A stretch of 8,159 nt of DNA from Anaerolineaceae bacterium UBA4775 (GCA_002403205.1 DHHJ01000014.1:30455-38613); one strand, 5' to 3'. Shown: positions 1 to 5,885, counted from the stretch's first letter. A program made the numbers and translations. The notes: generated by a model not told the origin, from the sequence alone.

Positions 1-85
1 GGGGTCATCTTGCAGTCCCAGCAAGCTCCTCCAAGCGCCCGCACCCACCCCTTGACCCGTTCTCACCGCACATCCCCTCAAGTCA

Positions 86-107
86 CCCTTCCCCTTTAGG
101 GGAAGGG
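86..107. repeat. Perfect 9-bp inverted repeat (hairpin) downstream of the glycosyltransferase
   Basis: CCCTTCCCC and GGGGAAGGG flank a TTTA loop, and a further GGGGAAGGGG follows a few bases on. The hairpin lies about 40 bases beyond the stop of the glycosyltransferase. It has no T-run immediately after it on the minus strand, so it is not a classical terminator. It resembles the G/C-rich 'CCCTTCCCC...GGGGAAGGG' intergenic elements scattered through many bacterial genomes. The rest of 1-148 shows no gene. Confidence 0.55.
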
Positions 108-148
108 CCGGGGAAGGGGTCACCCCCCCACCAAAAAAGCCTTCGAGA

Positions 149-976
149 TCACAGCATGCGCATCCCCAGCAGATTGCGCAACGCGGCAATGCGCTTGATC
201 AAAGCCCTCACCCCCTGGTAAACCCGCCGCTCCGGGTAGTACCCCACCAGCGGCAGCATATGCTCCTTGTGCTGGGTGTGAAAGGCCCGCCGGACCGCCT
301 TCAGAAAACTGAACACGCTTCCCGTCGAAGTGCTGCCTTTGTGAATGATGAACACGCAAAATTCATCGTTCACGATCAATGGCTGATGCGCCCTCAGCAG
401 CTTGAGCCACAGCGAATACTCGACCACATCGTTCTTGGTCTCATTGAACCCGCCGTACTCGGTCACTGCCTCGGTCTTCATGAACGTGTTCTCATGCGAG
501 ATGAAGTTCATCATCGACAAAGCGATCTCCAGGCTGGGCTGTAAAATCACGGTTTGCGGCAGGATGATCCGCCGGCCACGCCACTCGACCACGAAATTGC
601 CCGTCAGCCACACCAGCTCGGGGTCCGCCCGGAAATGCCCGGCCACCTTCGCCAGCGAATCCGGGCCCAGGTAGTAATCGTCCCCGTGGAGATAGTGGAT
701 CACGTCCCCAGTGGCGTAGCCCGTGGCGACATTGAGCGCATGCCCCACACCCCCCGGCGCTGACTCCACCAGCCGGACCGGGTAACGCCCCTGGACCCGG
801 GCCAGGTACCCCTCCAGGATGGCCAGCGTGCCGTCCGTCGAGGGAGAATAGTTGAGAATGTGCTCGATGTGCGGGTAGCTTTGCGCCTCCACGCTGTCCA
901 GCGCCCGCAGCAAAAATGCTTCGCTGTTATACGCGCACGTGACCACGGAGATCAGCGGATAAGTTTCGGATGCCAT
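149..976 (-). CDS. Family 2 glycosyltransferase (GT-A fold)
   Basis: Predicted to transfer a sugar from a nucleotide-sugar donor to a cell-surface polysaccharide or glycolipid acceptor in the cytoplasm. The N-terminus has the GT2 signature: a hydrophobic strand ending PLISVVTCAYNSEAFL, then LDSVEAQSYPHIEHI, then STDGT. A DXD-like metal/nucleotide site, HGDD, sits near residues 98-101 (counting from the TTG). The middle carries the usual TGNFVVEWRGR and SHENTFMKTEAVTEYGGFNE segment of this subgroup. The C-terminus is basic and has no clear membrane anchor. It is 275 residues from the ATG at 976, normal for the family. A TTG one codon upstream (979) is possible, but ATG is preferred; neither has a strong ribosome binding site. 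No other glycan gene is visible beside it, so donor and acceptor cannot be guessed. The specific function is unknown; family assignment is secure. Confidence 0.88.
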   Translation of the reverse strand: MASETYPLISVVTCAYNSEAFLLRALDSVEAQSYPHIEHILNYSPSTDGTLAILEGYLARVQGRYPVRLVESAPGGVGHALNVATGYATGDVIHYLHGDDYYLGPDSLAKVAGHFRADPELVWLTGNFVVEWRGRRIILPQTVILQPSLEIALSMMNFISHENTFMKTEAVTEYGGFNETKNDVVEYSLWLKLLRAHQPLIVNDEFCVFIIHKGSTSTGSVFSFLKAVRRAFHTQHKEHMLPLVGYYPERRVYQGVRALIKRIAALRNLLGMRML

Positions 977-1334
977 CAAATCATACCGTTTCTAAAAAGG
1001 TAAAACCCGAACCCCCAGCCCTGCCGGTAAGCCGGCTGATGCGCGTGCGCTGTTCTGCCTGGGTGATCCGGGATAAAGTGTAAATGATAATTCAATTTTA
1101 GCACACAGGCGGGAATAGGTATCTAGCAGATGGTGGGAAATTAGGATAGGATCCATCTGGAATTTTTTACCTGTACAGAAAAATACAACTTGATGCGTAA
1201 TTTTTAATTATGATAATATCAAAATAAGCCGATTAATACTAAAGCTGTGTAACAATTACACCATAAGATAGGATTTTATGTAATTTACCAATCAAAATAT
1301 AGCAAATCTCTTCCCTAATTTAAATAAGTTAACA
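977..1334. other. Intergenic gap with an AT-rich right half, no gene seen
   Basis: The first ~100 bases are GC-rich like the glycosyltransferase and include a small GCCGG-TAAG-CCGGC hairpin. From about 1080 the base composition becomes strongly AT-rich and continues so through the neighbouring restriction-enzyme remnant up to about 1830. No reading frame in the gap looks like protein. Confidence 0.6.
1095..1103 (-). promoter_or_regulatory. Candidate extended -10 promoter for the glycosyltransferase
   Basis: On the minus strand the site reads TGC TAAAAT, an extended -10 (TGn) plus a five-of-six match to TATAAT. It would start a leader of roughly 110 bases before the ATG at 976. No good -35 is visible at 17 bases. 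The surrounding AT-rich DNA makes chance matches likely. Confidence 0.3.
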
Positions 1335-1796
1335 TTAAATTTCTGTAATAGATTTGTACAATGTGGGCAATTTATTTTGACCCAATCTAAATTTGGTCCC
1401 ATGGTTATGACCTGTTCTTGCATCAAAATTTACAAAAACATGTCCTTGCTCAATGCCTTTAATTAAACCATCAACGTCAAAATCCATCAAAATCATAATT
1501 CTGGAGTAATTGAAATATTCTTGGTTATTTATCTTTTTTGTATCAGCAAGAACATAAAATCTGTTCAATAGTTTGGTACCTGCCTTATTTCGTAAATCAT
1601 CAAACCCCCAATATGGTTGAGGGTTTAATTCACTTAGACCCGCACGCTCGTTCACAGATTGTAACCACTCATTGTGTTTTGGATCAACACTATTCTGGTC
1701 AAATGAAACAGATATTTTTCGTTGGTAATGATCAACTAATATAGTAAAACCTCTGTCGCTTCGTTTATTACCACTTATTGTTTGTCTGAAGCTCAT
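1335..1796 (-). pseudogene. MvaI/BcnI-type restriction endonuclease, C-terminal half only
   Basis: The 153-residue frame resembles the C-terminal half of the MvaI/BcnI family of Type II restriction endonucleases. Recognisable parts in order are RGFTILVD near residues 15-22, KLLNRFYVLADTKK (strand-helix), EYFNYSRIMI, the helix DVDGLIKGIEQGHVFVNFDAR, and the conserved tail GHNHGTKFRL followed by LPTLY. Family members are about 230-260 residues and carry the D...ExK (often ELK) catalytic residues in the N-terminal half. That half is absent: an in-frame TAA lies three codons before the ATG at 1796, and the DNA further upstream encodes a different protein. An AAGGAG sits just one base before the ATG, too close for an ideal ribosome site. 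It is AT-rich, unlike sucCD or the glycosyltransferase, suggesting foreign origin. No partner methyltransferase is present. Probably an inactive remnant; family assignment is from memory of the motifs. Confidence 0.65.
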
Positions 1797-1830
1797 TCTC
1801 CTTCTTTATATTTTCTTCCAGCTTCCAATA

Positions 1831-2070
1831 CTACAGCCAATCCCTTTTCCACTCAGAGACCCATGCGATCTCCTCAACTGGTAAAATCCTCGTCACGTAC
1901 GGGCCGTCTGTCGGCCAGCCATTGCTGATCGTGAGAAATTCGCGATAGTATTCTGGCAGCATCGTTTTCAGACGGCGTTCCGCTTGCAAAATCTGCTCCT
2001 CGCCAGCGCACCGCTCAGATGATCCCGGAGTCAACGCACTGGCGATGAATACCCCTCGCATTTTCTGCAT
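1831..2070 (-). pseudogene. SUKH (SMI1/KNR4) family protein, truncated
   Basis: The 79-residue product contains the SUKH core: a helix with AERRLKTMLPEYYREFL, the hallmark SNGW near residues 49-52, then ILPVEEIAWV. SMI1/KNR4 proteins are typically 130-200 residues. In bacteria many act as immunity proteins that neutralise polymorphic toxins, while others have unknown roles. Here the frame stops (TAG) soon after the conserved 'PVEEI.W' strand, so most of the C-terminal half is missing. The truncation falls close to where the DNA switches from balanced to AT-rich composition, about 35 bases before the endonuclease remnant. An ATG at 2070 is the only good start; an in-frame TGA lies six codons upstream, and there is no clear ribosome site. 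No toxin gene is adjacent. A short functional form cannot be excluded. Confidence 0.65.
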
Positions 2071-2609
2071 TCCATATTCACACGATCATTATTGGATTGG
2101 TGTTTGAAAATATGAATTGGTTCTTATGAATCCTCTGGTACGCGCTGCTGATCGTTTCCACCATACCTCTCATGCGATTGCGCTTTGTCTCCATCAATCC
2201 CTTGCTCTGGGCATTACACGGTCAACGGTTCCGGCAAACGAAACCTTTGTTTCGCCCAGGGTTGGGTTTGAATGGTTGTTCCCGGCACTTTTTCTAAAAA
2301 TCGTGACCAGGTATTCGGTCAGAGTAGAACCGGATCGGGCATCAACGCGATCGAACTCGGCGACCGATTTCGCAAGTACAGGTTCAGCTGAGCGCCTCTC
2401 TATCACCCGAGCCTGAAGTTTTCAATCCATTCATGAATACCAGTCTGTCGCGGAGTGAGAACATCCCATCCGTACAAGCCGGACCGGCTGATAAAAAAGA
2501 CCTGGCCGCTTGTTCGATGGTCAGGTCTTTCGTCTCCAGCGCAGCGAAAAACTTTGCGATTAATTGCACGATTTATTTTTCAGCAGGTACAAACCAGGTA
2601 AGTTTATCT
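2071..2609. other. Gene-poor stretch between the SUKH remnant and the tetR operon
   Basis: Short open frames exist on both strands (for example 2117-2416 plus, 2194-2406 and 2384-2569 minus), but none shows a recognisable domain or a good ribosome binding site. One of them overlaps the intrinsic terminator at 2493-2528. Apart from that terminator nothing can be supported here. It may be decayed coding DNA. Confidence 0.5.
2493..2528 (-). terminator. Rho-independent terminator of the tetR-DUF4260 operon
   Basis: On the minus strand AGACCTG pairs perfectly with CAGGTCT; one A/C mismatch and two further G-C pairs extend the stem. The loop is about 11 bases, and a run of six T follows. It lies about 80 bases beyond the DUF4260 stop, in the right orientation for that operon. 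Confidence 0.8.
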
Positions 2610-2963
2610 TCATGCTTCTCCAATCGTTCCCATGTGCGTATGCTTGAAGGCATCGGAATATTTCAAGCCATAGCCCAACACGCGGTCCATACTGGAATGA
2701 CCCAAAAGAATCAATCCCGCCAATTGCAATGGTGGACTGACGAGAATGGCTCCCAGAATGTACAGGCCAATACTCAAAGCTTTGAAGTGAATCGCGTTAT
2801 ACACCCACGCGCCGACCTGCGAGCTGACCAGATAGCCAAGCATGCTCAAGTCGGGTGTGAAAAAGAGCAATGGATACCACCACCAGGCAAGATCCAACTT
2901 CGAGAAGAGAAAGATGGACAAACCCAGCAAAAACAATTCTTCAAGTTTGATAATATATTTCAT
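2610..2963 (-). CDS. DUF4260 small integral membrane protein
   Basis: A 117-residue membrane protein matching the DUF4260 family by its conserved line: an N-terminal ELFLLGLSIFLF helix, WWWYPLLFFTPDLSMLGYL, VGAWVYNAIHFKAL, a hydrophobic helix near residues 65-95, then the diagnostic tail SSMDRVLGYGLKYSDAFKHTHMG. Four membrane segments are likely (about residues 8-20, 26-46, 57-75, 79-88). Full length for the family; biochemical function is unknown. The ATG overlaps the tetR stop in an ATGA arrangement and has GGAG seven bases upstream inside tetR, so translation is coupled and the pair is one operon. The usual reading of such a pair is that the regulator controls itself and the membrane protein. 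The conserved Asp/His/Lys tail suggests a catalytic or ligand role, but this is inference. Confidence 0.88.
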   Translation of the reverse strand: MKYIIKLEELFLLGLSIFLFSKLDLAWWWYPLLFFTPDLSMLGYLVSSQVGAWVYNAIHFKALSIGLYILGAILVSPPLQLAGLILLGHSSMDRVLGYGLKYSDAFKHTHMGTIGEA

Positions 2964-3592
2964 GACTGATCTCCAATATACGGTTCATAAAATTGCACCA
3001 TTATTTCCACAGCCTGTTCCAACGCCTCCTCGTCGATCGATTGCCCGGTGCTTTCAGTGAACGGCAACCAGGTATGCACCAGCACCCAGCCCATGTGCAC
3101 AATTTTATGGAATTCATCGGGAAGCAGGACGGTTCGTACCCTGCCTGCGGCCGCCAACCGTTTCAAGAGCGCTTCCTGTTGTTCCAGTCTGATCTCCTGA
3201 ATCTCGCGAAAGCGGTCCGCCAGGATTGGATCAGCATGCAGCAACGCCGCGCTCTCACGATAAAAGAATCGATATTTCCAGACAAGGTCAAAGTTGAGAC
3301 GCATGATGCGGCGCAGGGTGTCGAGAGAGAACGGTTCTTTGCCGGGTTCGTATATCACATCGAACTGTTTGAACAATGCCTCCAAAATAGCACGGATCAC
3401 ATCCTTTTTGCTCCGGTAGTGATATTGCAAATTCCCCGGGCTGATTCCCACGGCCTCTGAGAGGGTGTTCATCGAGACAGCCGCAGTGCCATTTTCATTG
3501 AACAACTCAATGGCTTTTTGCAGGATGCTGGCTTTGGTCTGTTCCGAAGTTCTATAGGTTCGCGGCGGCCTTGAGGCTCCATTTAGTAACAT
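2960..3592 (-). CDS. TetR/AcrR family transcriptional regulator
   Basis: A 210-residue DNA-binding regulator. Residues 18-36 (EQTKASILQKAIELFNENG) and 38-60 form the canonical TetR helix-turn-helix, including AVSMNTLSEAVGISPGNLQYHYRSKKD. The remainder is an all-helical ligand/dimer domain of the 'bacterial transcriptional repressor' type, with FDLVWKYRFFYRESAAL and FREIQEIRLEQQEALLKRL. The start at 3592 is the first ATG in the frame, followed by a basic arm (RPPRTYRT). No ribosome binding site precedes it, and the predicted transcription start falls on the ATG itself, so the message looks leaderless. Its 3' end overlaps the DUF4260 gene by four bases. Operator-like repeats overlap its promoter, which suggests autoregulation. 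The ligand is unknown. Confidence 0.92.
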   Translation of the reverse strand: MLLNGASRPPRTYRTSEQTKASILQKAIELFNENGTAAVSMNTLSEAVGISPGNLQYHYRSKKDVIRAILEALFKQFDVIYEPGKEPFSLDTLRRIMRLNFDLVWKYRFFYRESAALLHADPILADRFREIQEIRLEQQEALLKRLAAAGRVRTVLLPDEFHKIVHMGWVLVHTWLPFTESTGQSIDEEALEQAVEIMVQFYEPYIGDQS

Positions 3593-3615
3593 AATACTAA
3601 TTTAGTACTAATTTA
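3583..3615. promoter_or_regulatory. Putative TetR operator: TTAGTA/TACTAA repeats
   Basis: TTAGTA (3583-3588) and TACTAA (3595-3600) form an inverted repeat with a 6-base spacer. A perfect 10-base palindrome TTAGTACTAA follows at 3602-3611. Read as direct repeats, TACTAATTTA occurs at 3595-3604 and 3606-3615, spaced 11 bases, about one helical turn. The array covers the -10 element, the predicted start site and the start codon, as expected for an autorepressor's operator. Confidence 0.6.
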
Positions 3616-3627
3616 CCAATTTGTCAA
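3599..3627 (-). promoter_or_regulatory. Promoter of tetR-DUF4260, predicted leaderless
   Basis: Minus-strand -35 TTGACA (3622-3627, perfect consensus) and -10 TAAATT (3599-3604, four of six) are separated by exactly 17 bases. Six bases separate the -10 from the A of the tetR ATG (3592), so transcription should start at or within a base or two of the start codon. Position and strand fit the operon well. Confidence 0.65.
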
Positions 3628-3630
3628 GAG

Positions 3631-3690
3631 GTAAAAACAGGGGTAAAAACAGGGGTAAAAACAGGGGTAAAAACAGGGGTAAAAACAGGG
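3631..3690. repeat. Perfect 5 x 12-bp tandem repeat (GTAAAAACAGGG)
   Basis: Five uninterrupted identical copies of GTAAAAACAGGG. The last copy's CAGGG is also the first five bases of the insertion sequence that starts at 3686. Each unit therefore equals seven bases of flank (GTAAAAA) plus the IS tip. The array begins three bases beyond the tetR -35 box. Its A5 tracts recur every 12 bases, close to helical spacing. Confidence 0.97.
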
Positions 3691-3702
3691 CAATCGCAAA
3701 GT
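3686..3702. repeat. IS terminal inverted repeat, transposase 3' side
   Basis: The 17 bases CAGGGCAATCGCAAAGT match the opposite end of the element perfectly when inverted. The first five bases are shared with the tandem array. Confidence 0.95.
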
Positions 3703-4822
3703 CATGAATTTAATATCTCTAACAAGAAATTTGTGTCAACAGCACAAAGCATTCTTTTTGTTTTTGCACCACATTTTTTAGTTTTATTCAGCCTGAGTAA
3801 ATTGAGTGCCATTTTTCGAATGAGGGTGAGGTTCTCCGGCGCATGTCCAATTCTTACCCGGCTGTCATCTTCTCTGAATGACATATCCAAACTCCAATGA
3901 AGCTTGTTCTCAACTTCCCAATGCTGTCGAACAAATTTCATCATCCGAAGTGCTCCAACCTCAACACTGGATATAAAATATCTGATTTGTGAGGACGGTT
4001 CTCCTTCCTTTTCTCTTGTGGCTTTAATAATGACCAGACTTCTCAATTTTTGCCAACTACCATCAGGATCAATGAAGTTTAGATACTCAGGATCTGAAGT
4101 AACCCAACATTCTCTGGTTTCAATCCTGCCATGTGCTTTGTTTACTGTTTTAGCATAATCATAAGGTGCATCTTTGAACTCATTTTCACGATCAACACTG
4201 TAGGTGAACTCAATTCGATCATACAAAGCCCCTTGATTCTGCTTGACGGCTAACAAATAGTCCCCGCCTTGTTCTAAAATGGTTGAAACGATCTCTTTTT
4301 GTGTGCCAATTGCATCTATACTAATAATACAACCATGAAAATCAAGCATTTTTAGCAATTCTGGTATGGCTGTAATTTCATTACTTTTGTCATCTACTTT
4401 CACATGGCCTAATACAAGGCCATCACGACTAGCCCAAGCGCTGACTAAATGAATGGCCTGTTTCCCTTTTGTGCGGTCGTGGGATCGACGTACTGTCTTA
4501 CCATCGAAGGCAATCAGCTGCCCGCTTGTGATTTCAGCAACATCATGTACCCAGTTTAGAAAACTTGCCTGGAACTCCTGTGGATTGATAAGGGCAAATA
4601 CTTCCCAATGGTGTCGTGTGATGGGATTCCATGCGGCAATTCTAAAAATGTCTCGAACCACTCCCGCTTGGCATTTCCAAAGTGTTCAATCATGACCCAG
4701 TCATCTGCACCACAGATTACCCCGCAAATCGCTAGGACGATGATGTCGATAAGCTTATGCCGAATACCATTTGGTTTTCGCTTATCTGTGATGGTTGAAA
4801 AGTGTGTGATCAAGTCTGCCAT
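3702..4822 (-). pseudogene. ISAs1-family transposase, broken by a one-base frameshift
   Basis: DDE transposase that would cut and join the element's ends. The first part (4822 to about 4601) encodes the DDE_Tnp_1-associated N-terminal domain: MADLITHFSTITDKR, LIDIIVLAICGVICGADDW, FETFLELPHGIPSHDTIGK. The rest continues in the -1 frame with VFALINPQEFQASFLNW, the catalytic strands IAFDGK (first Asp) and ISIDAIGTQ (second Asp), LLAVKQNQ, and the Glu-bearing C-terminal region WEVENKLHWSLDMSFREDDSRVR. Joining the frames at the AAG at 4601-4603 restores the family sequence exactly (SHDTIGK-VFAL), giving about 373 residues, the normal length. The local bases (GGGAAGT) are a poor slippery site, so a deleted base is likelier than programmed frameshifting. 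The start has AAGGAG four bases upstream. Confidence 0.92.
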
Positions 4823-4950
4823 GTTACTCCTTTTTTGACTTGATCTTAGCCACTAAGAAAAAAATTTTCGCGGGTCATTTGTCATTATTTTATTAGGATT
4901 TTTGACTCCGCTTTTTGCTGCTATGCTCTTACTTTATTCCTTTATTTTGC

Positions 4951-4967
4951 ACTTTGCGATTGCCCTG
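4951..4967. repeat. IS terminal inverted repeat, transposase 5' side
   Basis: Reverse complement of CAGGGCAATCGCAAAGT, 17 of 17 matching the other end. Confidence 0.95.
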
Positions 4968-5128
4968 GCACGCCTGATAAGGGTTAAAGCCTCCAGTAAG
5001 GATATCATCTGCTGATGGAAGTCTCTACTGTGCTGCCAAGTAAACAGCGGTGACAGTCTCAATCCACTGGTCAGGAATGACTTTCCATTAGCGCTGATTC
5101 TCTCATCACGTAAAACTGCCACCTATTT
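4968..5128. other. Unrecognised DNA flanking the insertion sequence
   Basis: A minus-strand frame begins at a GTG at 5122 and runs into the IS, where it ends at 4934. Its outer part includes GLRLSPLFTWQHSRDF and ISLLEALTLIRR. It looks protein-like and could be a gene interrupted by the insertion, but no family is recognised, the start has no ribosome site, and there is no continuation beyond the tetR side of the IS. Left uncalled. Confidence 0.3.
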
Positions 5129-5170
5129 TGTTATCGCAAGCACTCACAACAGAAGCGACGCCTCCCCCTT
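5129..5170. repeat. Partial copy of the interspersed TCATCGC repeat
   Basis: Starts TTGTTATCGCAAGC, followed by CACTCACA, and ends with a CCTCCCCCTT. It resembles the first ~45 bases of the fuller copy that follows at once (5172-5252). Confidence 0.55.
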
Positions 5171-5171
5171 C

Positions 5172-5252
5172 TTGTCATCGCAAGCCTTCACAGAGGGCGT
5201 GGCGATCTCTCCTCCCCTACACCCGATAGCGAAGGTCTCCTGACCGAGTACA
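5172..5252. repeat. Interspersed ~80-bp repeat, copy 1
   Basis: Begins TTGTCATCGCAAGCC, continues with CACAGAG, GATCTCTCCTCCC, TACACCCGAT, and ends GAAGGTCTCCTGACCGAG. It matches 8060-8139 with only scattered substitutions and small indels, in the same orientation. The GTCATCGCGAGC...GATCTCTCC layout resembles the 'TCATTGCGAG...GGCAATCTC' dispersed repeats common between genes in many environmental bacteria. It includes a small GGTC-TCCT-GACC hairpin. Confidence 0.85.
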
Positions 5253-5423
5253 CAACCGAAGATTATTTTCGCCAATGCAATCGCGACGCATTATGCGCTT
5301 GGCTAGATGATGAATCCGTCATACGTGATAATAGTGCTGAAGTAAATAAAATTATGTGCTTATTTGTAAGATTAAGTTTTCTTATTTATCCAAGAATTTT
5401 TTCCACAACATCCAACACAATCA
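5253..5423. other. AT-rich spacer without a recognised gene
   Basis: No domain is recognised. A plus-strand frame stays open from within the repeat (about 5174) to a stop at 5471 and reads TEYTTEDYFRQCNRDALCAW before turning low-complexity. It has no start codon until an ATG at 5354. It may be a decayed fragment or chance. Confidence 0.35.
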
Positions 5424-5573
5424 ACTCAGAACAGCCCATGGTCGATTTGCCTGGCCGTCACTCACCGCTGTGAGAATTTATTCACCGGTATTTTCTGAAA
5501 AGCATGGGATGTTTTTTCGAAGATCGTTGAGTTTGGCATCAAAAGATATATTCCCACCAGGTTCTTTAATGAA
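5424..5573 (-). pseudogene. Fragment of an unidentified protein (PGGN/TAVSD family), copy A
   Basis: Reading on the minus strand gives FIKEPGGN, then SFDAKLNDL, PCFSENTGE, an in-frame TAA (5478-5480), and ILTAVSD. A small frame slip then leads into A-R-Q-I-D-H-G-L. Residue by residue this aligns without gaps to copy B (5724-5885) from PGGN to TAVSD: 17 of 35 positions are identical and many others conservative (D/E, S/T, N/D, L/I). The DNA outside the block shared with copy B is much more diverged, so the peptide has been conserved while the bases changed, a sign of former coding. The family is not recognised. The stop and frame slip make it a remnant. Confidence 0.45.
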
Positions 5574-5719
5574 GCTCGTTAAGAATTATTACAGATCGGA
5601 AAAAGGGTTCAAATTGCAATGGCTAAAAAGCCCCCCTCGCATGGGGGTTGGGGGGTCACCTCCCCCCGCACCAGCCCGGGGCGTCCCCTCCGGCAGCCTG
5701 GCCACCCGCACGCCCGCTT
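5551..5719. repeat. Direct repeat (sucD tail + terminator + 5' part of PGGN fragment), copy A
   Basis: Nearly identical to 5863-6029, differing by a handful of substitutions and two single-base indels. Read on the minus strand it holds the last ~15 codons of sucD (AGVRVARLPEG), the sucD terminator, about 50 bases of spacer, and the start of the PGGN fragment. The indels put the duplicated sucD tail out of frame after PEG. Confidence 0.95.
5625..5647 (-). terminator. Duplicated copy of the sucD terminator (weakened)
   Basis: Minus strand CCCCC, loop, GGGGG, then C and TTTTT. One base change (G to T on the plus strand) shortens the stem relative to the copy behind sucD. It now lies behind no complete gene. 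Confidence 0.7.
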
Positions 5720-5723
5720 CCCC

Positions 5724-5885
5724 CGGCATCAGCAGGCGTATCAGGTCATGGTCGCTCTTCCAGGCACTGTCGCTCACCGCGGTAATGATCAAATCGCCCA
5801 GTTCATCGGTGAAGCAGGAAGCGGTTTTCAGTAGCTCAGTGAGCGTGGTGTTAAATCACATGTTCCCACCAGGTTCTTTAATGAA
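5724..5885 (-). pseudogene. Fragment of an unidentified protein (PGGN/TAVSD family), copy B
   Basis: Minus-strand reading: FIKEPGGN, M, an in-frame TGA (5856-5858), FNTTLTELLKTASCFTDE, LGDLIITAVSD, SAWKSDHDLIRLL, M. It then fuses in frame to the duplicated sucD tail (PGEAGVRVARLPEG). Alignment with copy A defines a conserved core: PGGN, F, L.[DE]L.K, CF[ST][DE], G[DE].I, TAVSD, DH.L. It looks like a piece of a soluble alpha/beta domain, but I do not recognise the family. It begins about 80 bases after the sucD stop, beyond the terminator. The internal stop and abrupt end make it a remnant. The antisense (plus) frame is also open and cannot be fully excluded as the coding one. Confidence 0.45.

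Larger units (their letters stand above)
3686..4967 (-). mobile_element. ISAs1-family insertion sequence, complete ends, defective transposase
   Basis: A 1,282-bp element bounded by perfect 17-bp terminal inverted repeats, CAGGGCAATCGCAAAGT at 3686-3702 and its reverse complement at 4951-4967. It carries one transposase of the ISAs1 ('H-repeat associated') type on the minus strand, whose TGA stop uses the last base of the left repeat. About 130 bases separate the transposase start from the right end. ISAs1 elements normally make 8-10 bp target duplications. The flanks here (GGTAAAAA left, GCACGCCTGA right) do not match, so one side was probably lost or rearranged. With a one-base frameshift in the transposase the copy is likely unable to move by itself, though an intact copy elsewhere in the genome could mobilise it. 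Confidence 0.92.

Noticed and set aside
120..148. Terminator for the glycosyltransferase at the six-T run (134-139, minus strand)
   Set aside because: No stable hairpin precedes the T-run; the strong hairpin at 86-107 lies after it.
977..979. TTG start for the glycosyltransferase
   Set aside because: ATG follows immediately in frame and is favoured; the choice changes only one residue.
2117..2416. A 99-codon plus-strand open frame
   Set aside because: No recognisable domain, no ribosome site, and competing frames on the other strand of equal quality.
2384..2569. A 61-codon minus-strand frame starting with GTG
   Set aside because: Its DNA includes the strong tetR-DUF4260 terminator, so transcripts would not normally pass through; no domain is recognised.
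3631..3690. CRISPR-like array
   Set aside because: The 12-bp units are directly adjacent with no spacers, so it is a plain tandem repeat.
4590..4615. Programmed -1 frameshifting in the transposase
   Set aside because: The heptamer around GGGAAGT does not follow the slippery X XXY YYZ pattern, and ISAs1 transposases are normally a single frame. A lost base is simpler.
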